Assembly (NCBI GenBank): GCA_047601745.1
Contig: JASGIS010000001.1
Location: 6,572,001-6,636,000 of the forward strand
Source: JAKPAM01 sp047601745
GTDB lineage: Bacteria > Pseudomonadota > Gammaproteobacteria > Burkholderiales > Burkholderiaceae_E
Direction of reading: 5' to 3'
Length of the DNA stretch: 64,000 bases
A model generated the notes under the pieces. It worked only from the letters and a program-made list of their open reading frames with translations. It made no database searches and had not been told where the DNA came from. The translations under genes and the position numbers were made by a program. Every line of letters starts with the position of its first letter. Position 1 is the stretch's first letter. Below, piece after piece: positions 19,638 to 27,935 of this stretch.

Positions 19638-20831
19638 ATGCCGAGCCGGAGAATCCGTGTCGCCCGCCTGTTCGCCATCCTGATCCCGACGCTGCTGTTG
19701 ATCGGGCTGCTGTGGTGGACCTTGCTGCGCACCGTCGAGACCATCGACACGGTGTCGGTCGCCGACGGCGAGATCGAGTCCAGCGTCACCGCGCTGGGCA
19801 CGCTGCAACCGCTGACCTACGTCGACGTCGGCGCGCAGGCCTCGGGCGCGATCCGGCGCATCGCGGTGCAGCCGGGCAGCGTGGTCGAAAAAGGCGATCT
19901 GCTGGTGGAGATCGATCCATCGGTGCAGCAGGCGAAGGTCGACGCCGACCGTGCGACGCTGGACAGCCTGCGCGCGCAGGTCGCGCAAACCGAGGCCCAG
20001 CGCGATCTGGCCCGGCAGGAAGTCGATCGACAGCATCAGATGCATACGGATGGCGCGACGCGCATCCAGGACGTCCAAGCGGCCGAAGCGAACTTGCGGA
20101 TCGCGGTCGCGCGCATCGCCGATCTGAAAGCCCAGGTCAATGGCGCCCGGTCGACGCTGAAGGGCGACGAAGCCCAGCTCGGCTACACGCGGATCTACGC
20201 GCCGATGTCCGGCACGGTCGTGACGCTGGATGCACGGGAAGGCCAGACGCTCAACGCCACTTACCAGACGCCGATCATCCTGCGCATCGCCGACCTGTCG
20301 AGGATGACGGTCTGGACCGAAGTGTCCGAAGCCGACGTGGGCAAGGTCGATCCGGGCATGCCGGTCTATTTCACGACGCTCGGCGGCCAGACCGATGCCG
20401 GCCCGCGCCGCTGGTCGAGTCGCGTGCGGCAGATCCTGCCGGCCCCGCCGCAGACGCGGACCGCGGATCAGAGCGCGCCGGGCGCGTCGGCCGCCCCCAC
20501 CGCGGGCAAGGTCGTGCTCTACACGGTGCTGTTCGACGTGGACAACACCGATCGCGCGCTGATGCCCCAGATGAGCGCGCAGGTGTATTTCGTGCAGGCC
20601 AGTGCCGCCAACGTGCTGGTCGCCCCGCTGACCGCCCTGGAGCCGATCGCCGGCCGGCCCGCCGCGTACGTCGCCCGAGTGCTGGTCGATGGCCGGATCG
20701 ATACGCGGGAAGTTCGCACCGGCGTGCATGACCGTCTTCGCGCCGAAGTGCTGTCCGGGCTGAAGGCCGGAGATCGACTGGTGACGGCCGTCCATCGCGA
20801 ACGCGCCGGCGCCGGGAGATTCCGGTGGTAG
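19638..20831 (+). CDS. Periplasmic adaptor subunit of a tripartite efflux pump (MacA/PvdR-like)
   Basis: About 397 residues. One N-terminal membrane anchor (LFAILIPTLLLIGLLWWTLL) is followed by the HlyD-type lipoyl half-motif (VDVGAQASGAIRRIAVQPGS). A coiled-coil hairpin (residues about 95-165) follows, then the second lipoyl half (YAPMSGTVVTLDAREGQTL) and beta-barrel domains. It links the inner-membrane ABC pump to the outer-membrane channel encoded downstream. The stop overlaps the pump gene start by 7 bp. A TTG at 19632 is better spaced from a GGAG at 19620-19623 and could be the true start. Next to a siderophore-type receptor, this looks like PvdRT-OpmQ. Confidence 0.88.
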   Translation: MPSRRIRVARLFAILIPTLLLIGLLWWTLLRTVETIDTVSVADGEIESSVTALGTLQPLTYVDVGAQASGAIRRIAVQPGSVVEKGDLLVEIDPSVQQAKVDADRATLDSLRAQVAQTEAQRDLARQEVDRQHQMHTDGATRIQDVQAAEANLRIAVARIADLKAQVNGARSTLKGDEAQLGYTRIYAPMSGTVVTLDAREGQTLNATYQTPIILRIADLSRMTVWTEVSEADVGKVDPGMPVYFTTLGGQTDAGPRRWSSRVRQILPAPPQTRTADQSAPGASAAPTAGKVVLYTVLFDVDNTDRALMPQMSAQVYFVQASAANVLVAPLTALEPIAGRPAAYVARVLVDGRIDTREVRTGVHDRLRAEVLSGLKAGDRLVTAVHRERAGAGRFRW

Positions 20832-22768
20832 CGCCGCTGATCGAACTCGAGGACATCCGCAAGTCCTATGGCGGCGGCGACAGCCCGTCGGTCGAAATCC
20901 TGCACGGTCTGTCCGTCTCGATCCATGCCGGCGAGTTCGTCGCGATCATGGGCGCATCGGGCTCGGGGAAATCCACGCTGATGCACATCCTCGGCTGCCT
21001 GGACCGGCCCGGTTCGGGCACTTATCGCTTCGCCGGCCAGGACATCGGACGCTTCGACGCCGACCAGCTCGCCTGGCTGCGGCGCGAGGCCTTCGGCTTC
21101 GTGTTCCAGGGTTATCACCTGATCCCCGCGCTCGATGCGTTGCGCAACGTCGAGATGCCGGCCGTCTACGCGGGCGTGCCCGCCGCGCAGCGCGACGGCC
21201 GCGCCCGGCAACTGCTCGAACGCCTGGGGCTGGGCGAGCGGCTCGCGCATCGACCCAATCAGCTCTCGGGCGGACAGCAGCAGCGCGTGTCGATCGCCCG
21301 CGCGCTGATGAATGGCGGTCGAATCATCCTGGCCGACGAGCCCACCGGTGCGCTGGACAGCAGCAGCGGCGCCGAAGTGATGGCCCTGCTGGACGAGTTG
21401 GCCGATGCCGGCCACACGATCATCCTCATTACCCACGACCGAGACGTGGCGGCCAAGGCCAGGCGCATCGTCGAGATACGCGACGGTCGCATCGTGGCCG
21501 ACTCGGCGCGAGAAGCGACGGCGTGCGCCGATGCGCACGATTTCCTGGCCGCGATGAACGAAGGCGTTGCCCGCGGCGCTTCGCCGTGGATCGATGCCCG
21601 CGAGGCCATCCGCGCGGCGTGGCGGGTGATGTGGGTCAATCGCTTCCGCACCTTGTTGACGCTGCTGGGCATCGTCATCGGCGTGGCGTCGGTGATCGTC
21701 ATGCTCGCCGTCGGCGCCGGAACGCAGGAAAAGGTCATCGCCAGGATGGCGATCTTCGGCACCCATCGCATGTACGTGGTACCGGGCGGCGACAATGTAC
21801 GCGGTCCCGGCGGCGTGCTGACCGAAGCGGACGTGGCCGTGGTCCGCCAGGTGCCCAACGTGACGGTGGCCATGCCGTTCATCCAGGGCAAGGTGACGCT
21901 GCGCGCGGGCAACGTCGATGCGGTCGCTCCGCTGTGGGCCGTGACCACCGATGCCGCGCAGGTCCTGCATTGGAAGCCGTCGCGCGGACTGTTCTTCGCG
22001 AAGCAGGACGAAGACGGGCTCGCCCCGGTCCTGCTGGTCGGCAAGAAGGTGCGCGAGCGGCTGTTTCGCGACGGCGATCCGGTGGGGCGCTACGTGCTGG
22101 TCGACAACGTTCCGTTCCAGGTCATCGGCGAGCTGGAGGAAAAGGGTGCGGTGTCGGGCGACGCCGATGACGACGACGTGGTGCTCGCGCCATTCTCCAC
22201 GGGCAGCCGCCGCGTGCTGGGCAGGGTCGATCTGTCGTGGATCTCGGTGCTGATCGGCGACCTGGGTCAGGCGGACCAGACCGCCCGGCGGATCACCGAG
22301 GCGCTGACCGCCGCGCACCACGTGCAGGACTTCCACGTCTTCAACAAGGCCGCGTCGGTCAAGGCCCAGGAGGAGACGCAACGAACGCTGACCCTGCTGC
22401 TGGGCCTGATCGCCGCGGTATCGCTGGTGGTGGGCGGCATCGGCGTGATGAACATCATGCTGATGACGGTCAAGGAGCGCACGCGCGAGATCGGCATCCG
22501 CATGGCGACCGGCGCGCGCCAGCGCGACATCCTGAGGCAGTTCCTGACCGAGGCGATGCTGGTGTCGTTGGTCGGCGGCATTGCCGGCACGGCGATCGGG
22601 CTCGCGATCGGCGCCGCGCTGATCCTGTGGGACGTTCCGATCATCTTCTCGGTCCGGGGCATCGCGGCGGCGTTCGCGTGCGCGCTGGCGACCGGACTGC
22701 TGTTCGGATTCATGCCGGCCCGGCAGGCGGCCCGGCTCGATCCGGTCGTCGCCCTGGCGAGCGAGTGA
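20825..22768 (+). CDS. macB: MacB/PvdT-like ABC exporter (ATPase and FtsX-type membrane domain)
   Basis: A 647-residue inner-membrane exporter. The N-terminal ATPase has GASGSGKSTLM, LSGGQQQRVSIARAL and IILADEPTGALDSSSG (residues about 40-180). The first membrane helix follows near residue 280 (LLTLLGIVIGVASVIVMLAVG). A MacB periplasmic core comes next, then three C-terminal helices of the FtsX domain (GGIGVMNIMLMTVKERTREIGIRMATGAR). The start is GTG at 20825, overlapping the adaptor gene. Mechanotransmission ABC exporters of this type move periplasmic substrates, such as macrolides or pyoverdine, to the outer-membrane duct. Confidence 0.94.
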   Translation: MVAPLIELEDIRKSYGGGDSPSVEILHGLSVSIHAGEFVAIMGASGSGKSTLMHILGCLDRPGSGTYRFAGQDIGRFDADQLAWLRREAFGFVFQGYHLIPALDALRNVEMPAVYAGVPAAQRDGRARQLLERLGLGERLAHRPNQLSGGQQQRVSIARALMNGGRIILADEPTGALDSSSGAEVMALLDELADAGHTIILITHDRDVAAKARRIVEIRDGRIVADSAREATACADAHDFLAAMNEGVARGASPWIDAREAIRAAWRVMWVNRFRTLLTLLGIVIGVASVIVMLAVGAGTQEKVIARMAIFGTHRMYVVPGGDNVRGPGGVLTEADVAVVRQVPNVTVAMPFIQGKVTLRAGNVDAVAPLWAVTTDAAQVLHWKPSRGLFFAKQDEDGLAPVLLVGKKVRERLFRDGDPVGRYVLVDNVPFQVIGELEEKGAVSGDADDDDVVLAPFSTGSRRVLGRVDLSWISVLIGDLGQADQTARRITEALTAAHHVQDFHVFNKAASVKAQEETQRTLTLLLGLIAAVSLVVGGIGVMNIMLMTVKERTREIGIRMATGARQRDILRQFLTEAMLVSLVGGIAGTAIGLAIGAALILWDVPIIFSVRGIAAAFACALATGLLFGFMPARQAARLDPVVALASE

Positions 22769-22776
22769 GCCGACGC

Positions 22777-24180
22777 ATGGCGCTCGATCGCTTTCCTCTG
22801 GTTCTGGCCCTGGGCGCCATGCTGTTGTCGGGATGCGCCGGACGACAGATCACGCCCGCGGCCGAGCTTGCGATCCCCACCGCATGGCGCACCGTCACGC
22901 CGGCCGGCGACGCGATCACGGACGGGTGGTGGCGTTCGTTCGGCAGTCCGGAACTGGATCGCGTGATCCAACAGGCGCTGGCCGGCAGCAACGACCTCGC
23001 CGCGTCGATCGCGAGAGTGCATCAGGCGGCCGCGCAAGCGCGCATCGCCGGCGCCGGCCTGTGGCCCGCCATCGATGCGCAGGCCTCGGCGAGCCGCCAG
23101 ACCGGCGGTGCCGGGGACGTCCTTGGCGAGGACGGCAAGCGCTTCGCCACCGGCCTGTCGGCCAGCTACGAAATCGACTTCTGGGGCAGGAACCGAGCGA
23201 TCCGCGATGCGGCCGAAGCCGCGCTGAGCGCGTCGGAATATGACCACGACACGGTCCGCCTGACGATCGTCGCGGGCGCCGCCTCGCTGTGGATGCAGAC
23301 CGTGGGCCTGCGCGAACGCGCCGCCATCGCCGTGCACCACCTGGATCTGGCGCGGCAGACGCTGGAACTGGTCCAGGCGCAGGCAAGGGCCGGCGCGGCG
23401 TCGCCGCTGGACCTGGCCCAGCAGCGTGGTCTGGTCGCGAACCAGCAGCGCATTGCGGCGACGCTCCGGCAGGCGGCCCGCGAGAGCGAGGCTTCGCTGG
23501 CCGCCTGGCTGGGCTTGCCTGTCGAACGGCTCACGGTCGCGGCGGCCTCGCTTCATCCGGTGGCGGTGCCGAGCATCGACGCGGGCCTGCCCTCGGCGCT
23601 GCTCGCGAGGCGGCCGGACGTCGCACGCGCGGAATCGCGATTGAGAGCCGCCGACGCCAACATCGCCGCCGCCCGCGCCGCCCTGCTGCCGAACCTGACG
23701 CTGAGCGCCGGAGCCGGATTTTCCGGCGGCACCGCACGCACGCTGTTCGACGCGCCGTTGTACAACATCGCCGCCGGGCTCACCGCGCCGATCTTCGACG
23801 GCGGACGGCTGCGCGGTGCGCGCGACCTCGCGATCGCGCAACGCGAAGAACTGCTGGCCGACTATCGCGCGGCGATCGTCGCGGCCTTCGCCGACGTGGA
23901 CAAGGCGCTCGAGGCCACCACCGGACTCGACGAACAAAGCAAGGCGCAGGACGAGGCGCTGATCCAGGCCCGGCACGCACAGGCGCTGGCGCAGTCGCGG
24001 TACCGGGCCGGCGCGGAAACGATGCTGACGGTCCTGGCGACGCAGCAGACCTTGTTCGCGGCCCAGGACCTGGAAGTGCAACTGAAGCAGGCCCGGCTGC
24101 AAGCGGTGGTCGCGCTGTACCAGGCGCTCGGCGGGGGCTGGCAGGTACCCTCCCCGCCGGCCCGCGACCGGTATTCATGA
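22777..24180 (+). CDS. Outer-membrane efflux lipoprotein, NodT/OprM family
   Basis: A 467-residue TolC-like channel. The signal peptide ends in the lipobox LLSGC with Cys at residue 20, so it is lipid-anchored. Two repeats of the outer-membrane efflux domain are visible, with SYEIDFWGRNRAI, LLARRPDVARAESRLRAADANI and AQALAQSRYRAGAETMLTVLATQQTLF. It is 8 bp downstream of the MacB-like gene, so adaptor, pump and duct form one operon like pvdR-pvdT-opmQ. The substrate is not evident; proximity to the receptor suggests siderophore export or recycling. Confidence 0.92.
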   Translation: MALDRFPLVLALGAMLLSGCAGRQITPAAELAIPTAWRTVTPAGDAITDGWWRSFGSPELDRVIQQALAGSNDLAASIARVHQAAAQARIAGAGLWPAIDAQASASRQTGGAGDVLGEDGKRFATGLSASYEIDFWGRNRAIRDAAEAALSASEYDHDTVRLTIVAGAASLWMQTVGLRERAAIAVHHLDLARQTLELVQAQARAGAASPLDLAQQRGLVANQQRIAATLRQAARESEASLAAWLGLPVERLTVAAASLHPVAVPSIDAGLPSALLARRPDVARAESRLRAADANIAAARAALLPNLTLSAGAGFSGGTARTLFDAPLYNIAAGLTAPIFDGGRLRGARDLAIAQREELLADYRAAIVAAFADVDKALEATTGLDEQSKAQDEALIQARHAQALAQSRYRAGAETMLTVLATQQTLFAAQDLEVQLKQARLQAVVALYQALGGGWQVPSPPARDRYS

Positions 24181-24201
24181 TCCGGGCGATGAGGGCGATG
24201 A

Positions 24202-24281
24202 CCCTGTCCGAAAATGACAGGCGATCACCACAAAGTGACAAGACCGCGCGCGAACCGCCTCGACATAATGAGTCGGCCCCC
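24202..24281 (+). promoter_or_regulatory. Operator/promoter block A, near-copy of block B at 27768-27847
   Basis: These 80 bp align without gaps to 27768-27847 at 66 of 80 positions. Both copies have two direct repeats, AAAATGAyAGGC and AAAGTGACAAGAC, whose starts are exactly 21 bp apart (24211 and 24232). Two helical turns is the spacing usual for AraC-family dimer sites. A CATAAT box at 24264-24269 is a likely -10 element, 107 bp before the MFS start codon. The probable binder is the AraC-type protein encoded at 26684-27736. The conservation is seen directly; the regulator assignment is inferred. Confidence 0.75.
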
Positions 24282-24321
24282 ATCCACCGAAGATGAGGCG
24301 GCCGACGATCAGGAGACGAGC

Positions 24322-24366
24322 ATGCGCAACGTTCGACGCCCGCGCCACGCGGGCATGCAGCGATAG
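24322..24366 (+). CDS. Possible 14-residue leader ORF before the MFS gene
   Basis: ATG at 24322 sits 6 bp after a strong AGGAG at 24311-24315 and opens a 14-codon frame (MRNVRRPRHAGMQR) ending in TAG 9 bp before the MFS start. The ribosome-binding stretch resembles that of the GMC gene behind block B (CAGGAGACACC). It may be a leader peptide, or the scar of a gene that once followed this promoter block. Five of the 14 residues are Arg. There is no evidence that it is expressed. Confidence 0.3.
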   Translation: MRNVRRPRHAGMQR

Positions 24367-24375
24367 GGGCAGCCG

Positions 24376-25821
24376 ATGTCCCGGACCGCGACAGCCGACC
24401 CGGCTGCAAACGATACGATCCTGTCCGCCTCCGGCGGGCAGGCGGCCTCGCTGCTCGGGCAGCGCAGTTGGGCGCTGTTCGAGTGGGCGCGCAATCCCTA
24501 CGTGCTGCTGATCACGATCTACGTCTTCGCGCCGTATTTCTCCGGCAAGCTGGTCGGCGATCCGGTCGCCGGCCAGGCGCTGTGGGGCGATCTTTCGGGC
24601 ATGAGCGGCCTCATCATCGCGATCCTCGCGCCCTTCCTCGGCGCGATCGCCGACCTCGGCGGGCGGCGCAAGCCGTGGATCGCCGGCTTCGCGCTGCTGC
24701 TGGCGGTGTTCACTTTCTCGCTGTGGTTCGCGATGCCCGGAGGGGTGATGCTGCCGCTATGGGCGGTCGGCATGTTCATCGTGCTGAACAACGTGCTGTT
24801 CGAGTTCACCGCGGTCTTCCACAACGCGATGCTGCCCGACATCTGCAGCCATCGCCGCGTCGGCGCGCTGTCGGGCCTGGGCCTGGCGCTCGGCAACCTG
24901 GCCGGCGTGCTGATGCTGCTGTTCATGCTGTGGGCGTTCGCGCTGCCGGGCCTCGTCGACTGGAGTTTCATCCCGTCGGCGCCGCTGTTCGGGCTCGACC
25001 GCGCGGCGTTCCAGACCGAGCGGGTGTCCGGGCCGATCGCGGCGATGTGGCTGTTCGTCTTCGCGCTGCCGCTGCTGCTGTTCACGCCGGATCGCGCGGC
25101 CTCGGGCCTGCCGCTCGGCAAGGCCGTGACCCGGGGCATCGCGCGGGTCGTGAAGACGCTGCGCGACGTGCTGCATTACCGCAACGTCGCGACCTATCTG
25201 GCCGCGCGCATGTTCTACAACGACGGCAAGACCGCGATCCTCACGTTCGGCGGCATCTATGCGGCCGGCACGTTCGGCTGGGGCCCGCTCGAGATGCTGG
25301 CGTACGGCGTCATCCTGTCGGTGTTCGCCGTGGCGGGCGGCATCCTGGGCGGCTGGCTCGACGACAACCTCGGCTCGCAGAAAGCGATCCTGGTCTCGAT
25401 CGGCGGCACGGCGATCGGCCTCGTGCTGTCCTTGCTGATGGGGCCGAACACGGTGCTCGGCATCTGGACCTGGGCGCCCGAGAACGTTCCGATCCTCCAT
25501 CACGGACCGTTCTTCAAGAAGCTGCCCGAGGCCATCTACGTGGCGATCGTCATCATCACCGCGATCTTCATCACCGCGGCCTACGCGAACAGCCGCACGA
25601 TGCTGGCCCGCATCGCCCCGCCCGAAAAAATGGCGGAGTTCTTCGGCCTGTACGCGCTGTCGGGCACGGCGACGGCGTTCATGGCGCCCATCGTCGTCGG
25701 CGCGTTCACGCGCGGCTTCGGCAGCCAGGCGGCCGGCATGGCCTCGATCCTGATCTTCCTCGGGATCGGCCTCGTGCTGATGCTGTTCGTGACGAACGAA
25801 CGGGCGACGGCCAAGGATTGA
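24376..25821 (+). CDS. MFS transporter, UMF1 (Atg22-like) family
   Basis: A 481-residue inner-membrane protein with about 12 hydrophobic helices. The N-terminal WALFEWARNPYVLLITIYVFAPYF matches the start of UMF1-type permeases. The loop GAIADLGGRRKPWI is a variant of the MFS A-motif and MLARIAPPEKMAEFFGLYAL is also typical. It is the first gene behind operator block A and precedes an SDR. It may import or export an alcohol or acid handled by the GMC oxidoreductase and ALDH of the same regulon; the substrate is not known. Confidence 0.88.
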   Translation: MSRTATADPAANDTILSASGGQAASLLGQRSWALFEWARNPYVLLITIYVFAPYFSGKLVGDPVAGQALWGDLSGMSGLIIAILAPFLGAIADLGGRRKPWIAGFALLLAVFTFSLWFAMPGGVMLPLWAVGMFIVLNNVLFEFTAVFHNAMLPDICSHRRVGALSGLGLALGNLAGVLMLLFMLWAFALPGLVDWSFIPSAPLFGLDRAAFQTERVSGPIAAMWLFVFALPLLLFTPDRAASGLPLGKAVTRGIARVVKTLRDVLHYRNVATYLAARMFYNDGKTAILTFGGIYAAGTFGWGPLEMLAYGVILSVFAVAGGILGGWLDDNLGSQKAILVSIGGTAIGLVLSLLMGPNTVLGIWTWAPENVPILHHGPFFKKLPEAIYVAIVIITAIFITAAYANSRTMLARIAPPEKMAEFFGLYALSGTATAFMAPIVVGAFTRGFGSQAAGMASILIFLGIGLVLMLFVTNERATAKD

Positions 25822-25848
25822 AGGATCGAACACGAAGGAGATGCCCGG

Positions 25849-26646
25849 ATGACGAAGAGAATGCTCGAAGGCAAGGTCGTGCTGGTCACCGGCGGCGCGG
25901 CCGGCATCGGCGCCGGCTGCGCGCGGACGCTGGCGGCCGAAGGCGCGCGCGTGGTGCTGACCGACATCGACGAAGCGCGCGCACGGCAGACGGCCGAAGC
26001 GATCCGGAGCGCCGGCGGCCAGGCCGAGGCCCATCATCAGGACGTGACCGACGAGGCGCGCTGGACCGAGATCGTCGCGCAGATCGTCGGCAGCCACGAC
26101 CGGCTCGACGGCCTGGTCTCGAACGCCGGCATCGGCATGGCGGTGCCGATGGTCGACATGACGCTGGCCGACTGGCGCAAGACGCACGCGATCAACGTCG
26201 AGGGCGTGTTCCTGTCGTGCAAACACGCGATTCCGGCGATGCTGCGAACGGGCGGCGGCTCGATCGTGCTGATGTCCTCGGTCGCGGGCCTGCGCGGCGC
26301 CGCCGGGTTGTCGGCCTACAGCGCCAGCAAGGGCGCGGTGCGCCTGTTCGGCAAATCGCTGGCCCTGGAATACGGCCCGGCGATCCGCGTCAACACCGTG
26401 CACCCGGGGATCATCGACACCGAGATCTGGAGCAAGATCCCGGTCGACGGCGAGAATTCGCGGGGCGAAGGCCCGATGGACCCGCACGAGATCGCCCGCC
26501 ACGTCGCGCCGCTGACGCGGCCGGGCACGCCGGACGACGTCGCGCGCGCGGTGCTGTGGCTGCTGTCCGACGCGTCGAGCTACGTATCGGGCATGGAGAT
26601 GGTGGTCGACGGCGCGATGACGGCCGGCGGCTTCTACAAGCCTTGA
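25849..26646 (+). CDS. Short-chain dehydrogenase/reductase (SDR)
   Basis: A 265-residue classical SDR. The cofactor site is TGGAAGIGAGCA at about residues 14-25, with an Asp at the end of beta-2 (TDIDEAR) that favours NAD+. VSNAGIGM, the active-site Ser in MSSVAG and the YSASK catalytic pair at about residue 155 follow. The spacing from the MFS gene is 27 bp with AAGGAG upstream, so the two are co-transcribed from block A. It probably oxidises a secondary alcohol or acts on a product of the alcohol-oxidation cluster. Confidence 0.9.
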   Translation: MTKRMLEGKVVLVTGGAAGIGAGCARTLAAEGARVVLTDIDEARARQTAEAIRSAGGQAEAHHQDVTDEARWTEIVAQIVGSHDRLDGLVSNAGIGMAVPMVDMTLADWRKTHAINVEGVFLSCKHAIPAMLRTGGGSIVLMSSVAGLRGAAGLSAYSASKGAVRLFGKSLALEYGPAIRVNTVHPGIIDTEIWSKIPVDGENSRGEGPMDPHEIARHVAPLTRPGTPDDVARAVLWLLSDASSYVSGMEMVVDGAMTAGGFYKP

Positions 26647-26683
26647 GAATCCGTGAACGCATCGGCCGGCACGCCGCCGGCGA

Positions 26684-27736
26684 TCATCGCCGCGCCGCGG
26701 TACCGGGTTCGCCGCCGTCGCGAAAATCCGAGGGGCTGACGCCGTTGGCCTTGCGGAACGCGCGGCTGAAGTTGGCGACGTCGGTGAAGCCCAGCCGATA
26801 AGCGATCTCCGAGACCGGCAGCCCGCCGTCGGCCAGCAGCCTGCGCGCGCGGGCGTTGCGCACGTCGATCGCCAGATCGCGAAAGCTGCTGCCCTCGTTG
26901 CGCAGGTGCCGGTCGAGCGTGCGCGGCGACAGCCCCCGCAGCCGGGCCAGCGCGGCCAGCGTCGGACGGCTGTTCCGCGCCTGATCGAGCATCATCACGA
27001 CCCAGGCGGTCCAGTTGCCCGGCTCGCCGCGCGCCTGCAGCAGCGCGTCGCACAGCTCCTCGGCGGTGCGCACCGCATGCTCGTTGGCCATCGGCAGCGG
27101 CGCGTCGAGATTCCAGTTGCCCAGCACGAGGCGCACCTCGGGCACCGGCGACGCGTCGAAATGCACGCACGCGGGCGCCAGCTCCCGATACCGGCAGGCG
27201 TGCGGCGGCGGCGGTATCGACAGGTGGATATCGCACGCGCAGTCGGGACCGAGCAGCGGCGGCTTGCACTGCAGGTACGTCGACACCGCCAGGATTTCCA
27301 GCGACACCTCGAGCAGCAGCTTGCCCATCGGCTGCACCGGTCGCAGGATGATCTCGGCATCGTTGCCGCGGCGCTGGTAGATCATCCGGAACAGCGGCGT
27401 CAGCAGGCTGTAATAGCGCGCGCACTGGCGCAGTCCCTGGTCCAGCGTCGCGTACGAGAGCATCGCGTACCCGAGCAGGCCATGGGAGTTGAGCTTGACG
27501 CGGCGCCCCCATTCGAAGCCGATGTCGCTGCGTCCGGTCACGCGCAGGACGTGGGCCAGCAGACGCTCGTACTGCTGCGGAGTGATCGCGAAGTCCGTCT
27601 CCTTGAATCGTTCGGGATCGATGCCCGTCGCGCGCAGCACTTCGTCCGGCGAGGTGCCGGCCGATCGCAGGTAATCGTCGATCAGTCGGAAATAGCGAGC
27701 AGGCAGCGCGGTGCCGGTGATGCTGGTCATTTTCAT
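26684..27736 (-). CDS. AraC-family regulator with N-terminal arabinose-binding-like domain (PF12625 type)
   Basis: A 350-residue regulator. The N-terminal effector region (residues about 1-200) has the OruR/ArgR-type pattern, with RYFRLIDDYLRSAG and LNSHGLLGYAMLSYATLDQGL. The C-terminal double helix-turn-helix includes LRGLSPRTLDRHLRNEGSSF and LPVSEIAYRLGFTDVANFSRAFRKANGVSPSDFR. ATG at 27736 is preferred (MKMTSIT); ATG at 27730 is close by. It is divergent from the GMC-ALDH genes. The shared region carries operator block B, and a second copy stands before the MFS-SDR pair, so it probably controls both flanking units. Confidence 0.92.
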   Translation of the reverse strand: MKMTSITGTALPARYFRLIDDYLRSAGTSPDEVLRATGIDPERFKETDFAITPQQYERLLAHVLRVTGRSDIGFEWGRRVKLNSHGLLGYAMLSYATLDQGLRQCARYYSLLTPLFRMIYQRRGNDAEIILRPVQPMGKLLLEVSLEILAVSTYLQCKPPLLGPDCACDIHLSIPPPPHACRYRELAPACVHFDASPVPEVRLVLGNWNLDAPLPMANEHAVRTAEELCDALLQARGEPGNWTAWVVMMLDQARNSRPTLAALARLRGLSPRTLDRHLRNEGSSFRDLAIDVRNARARRLLADGGLPVSEIAYRLGFTDVANFSRAFRKANGVSPSDFRDGGEPGTAARR

Positions 27737-27767
27737 GGCCCTGCGGCGGAGAGCGTTTCGTCCAGAC

Positions 27768-27847
27768 CCCTGTCCGAAAATGATAGGCATTCACCGGAAA
27801 GTGACAAGACTACGCGGGAATCGCCTCTCCATAATGCGCCAGCCCCC
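27768..27847 (+). promoter_or_regulatory. Operator/promoter block B, near-copy of block A
   Basis: Direct repeats AAAATGATAGGC (from 27777) and AAAGTGACAAGAC (from 27798) are spaced 21 bp apart. A CATAAT box lies at 27830-27835, 101 bp before the GMC start codon. The first repeat is also part of the interrupted palindrome TGTCcgaaaATGAyA. It lies in the divergent region between the araC-type gene and the GMC gene, the classical place for an AraC activator site. Confidence 0.75.
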
Positions 27848-27935
27848 CTTTCGCAAGCAGCGCTCGAGAGCTGCCGGGCCGCGCGCCTTCGCGATCGCAC
27901 GCACGCCGGACTCACGTAAAAAAACAGGAGACACC

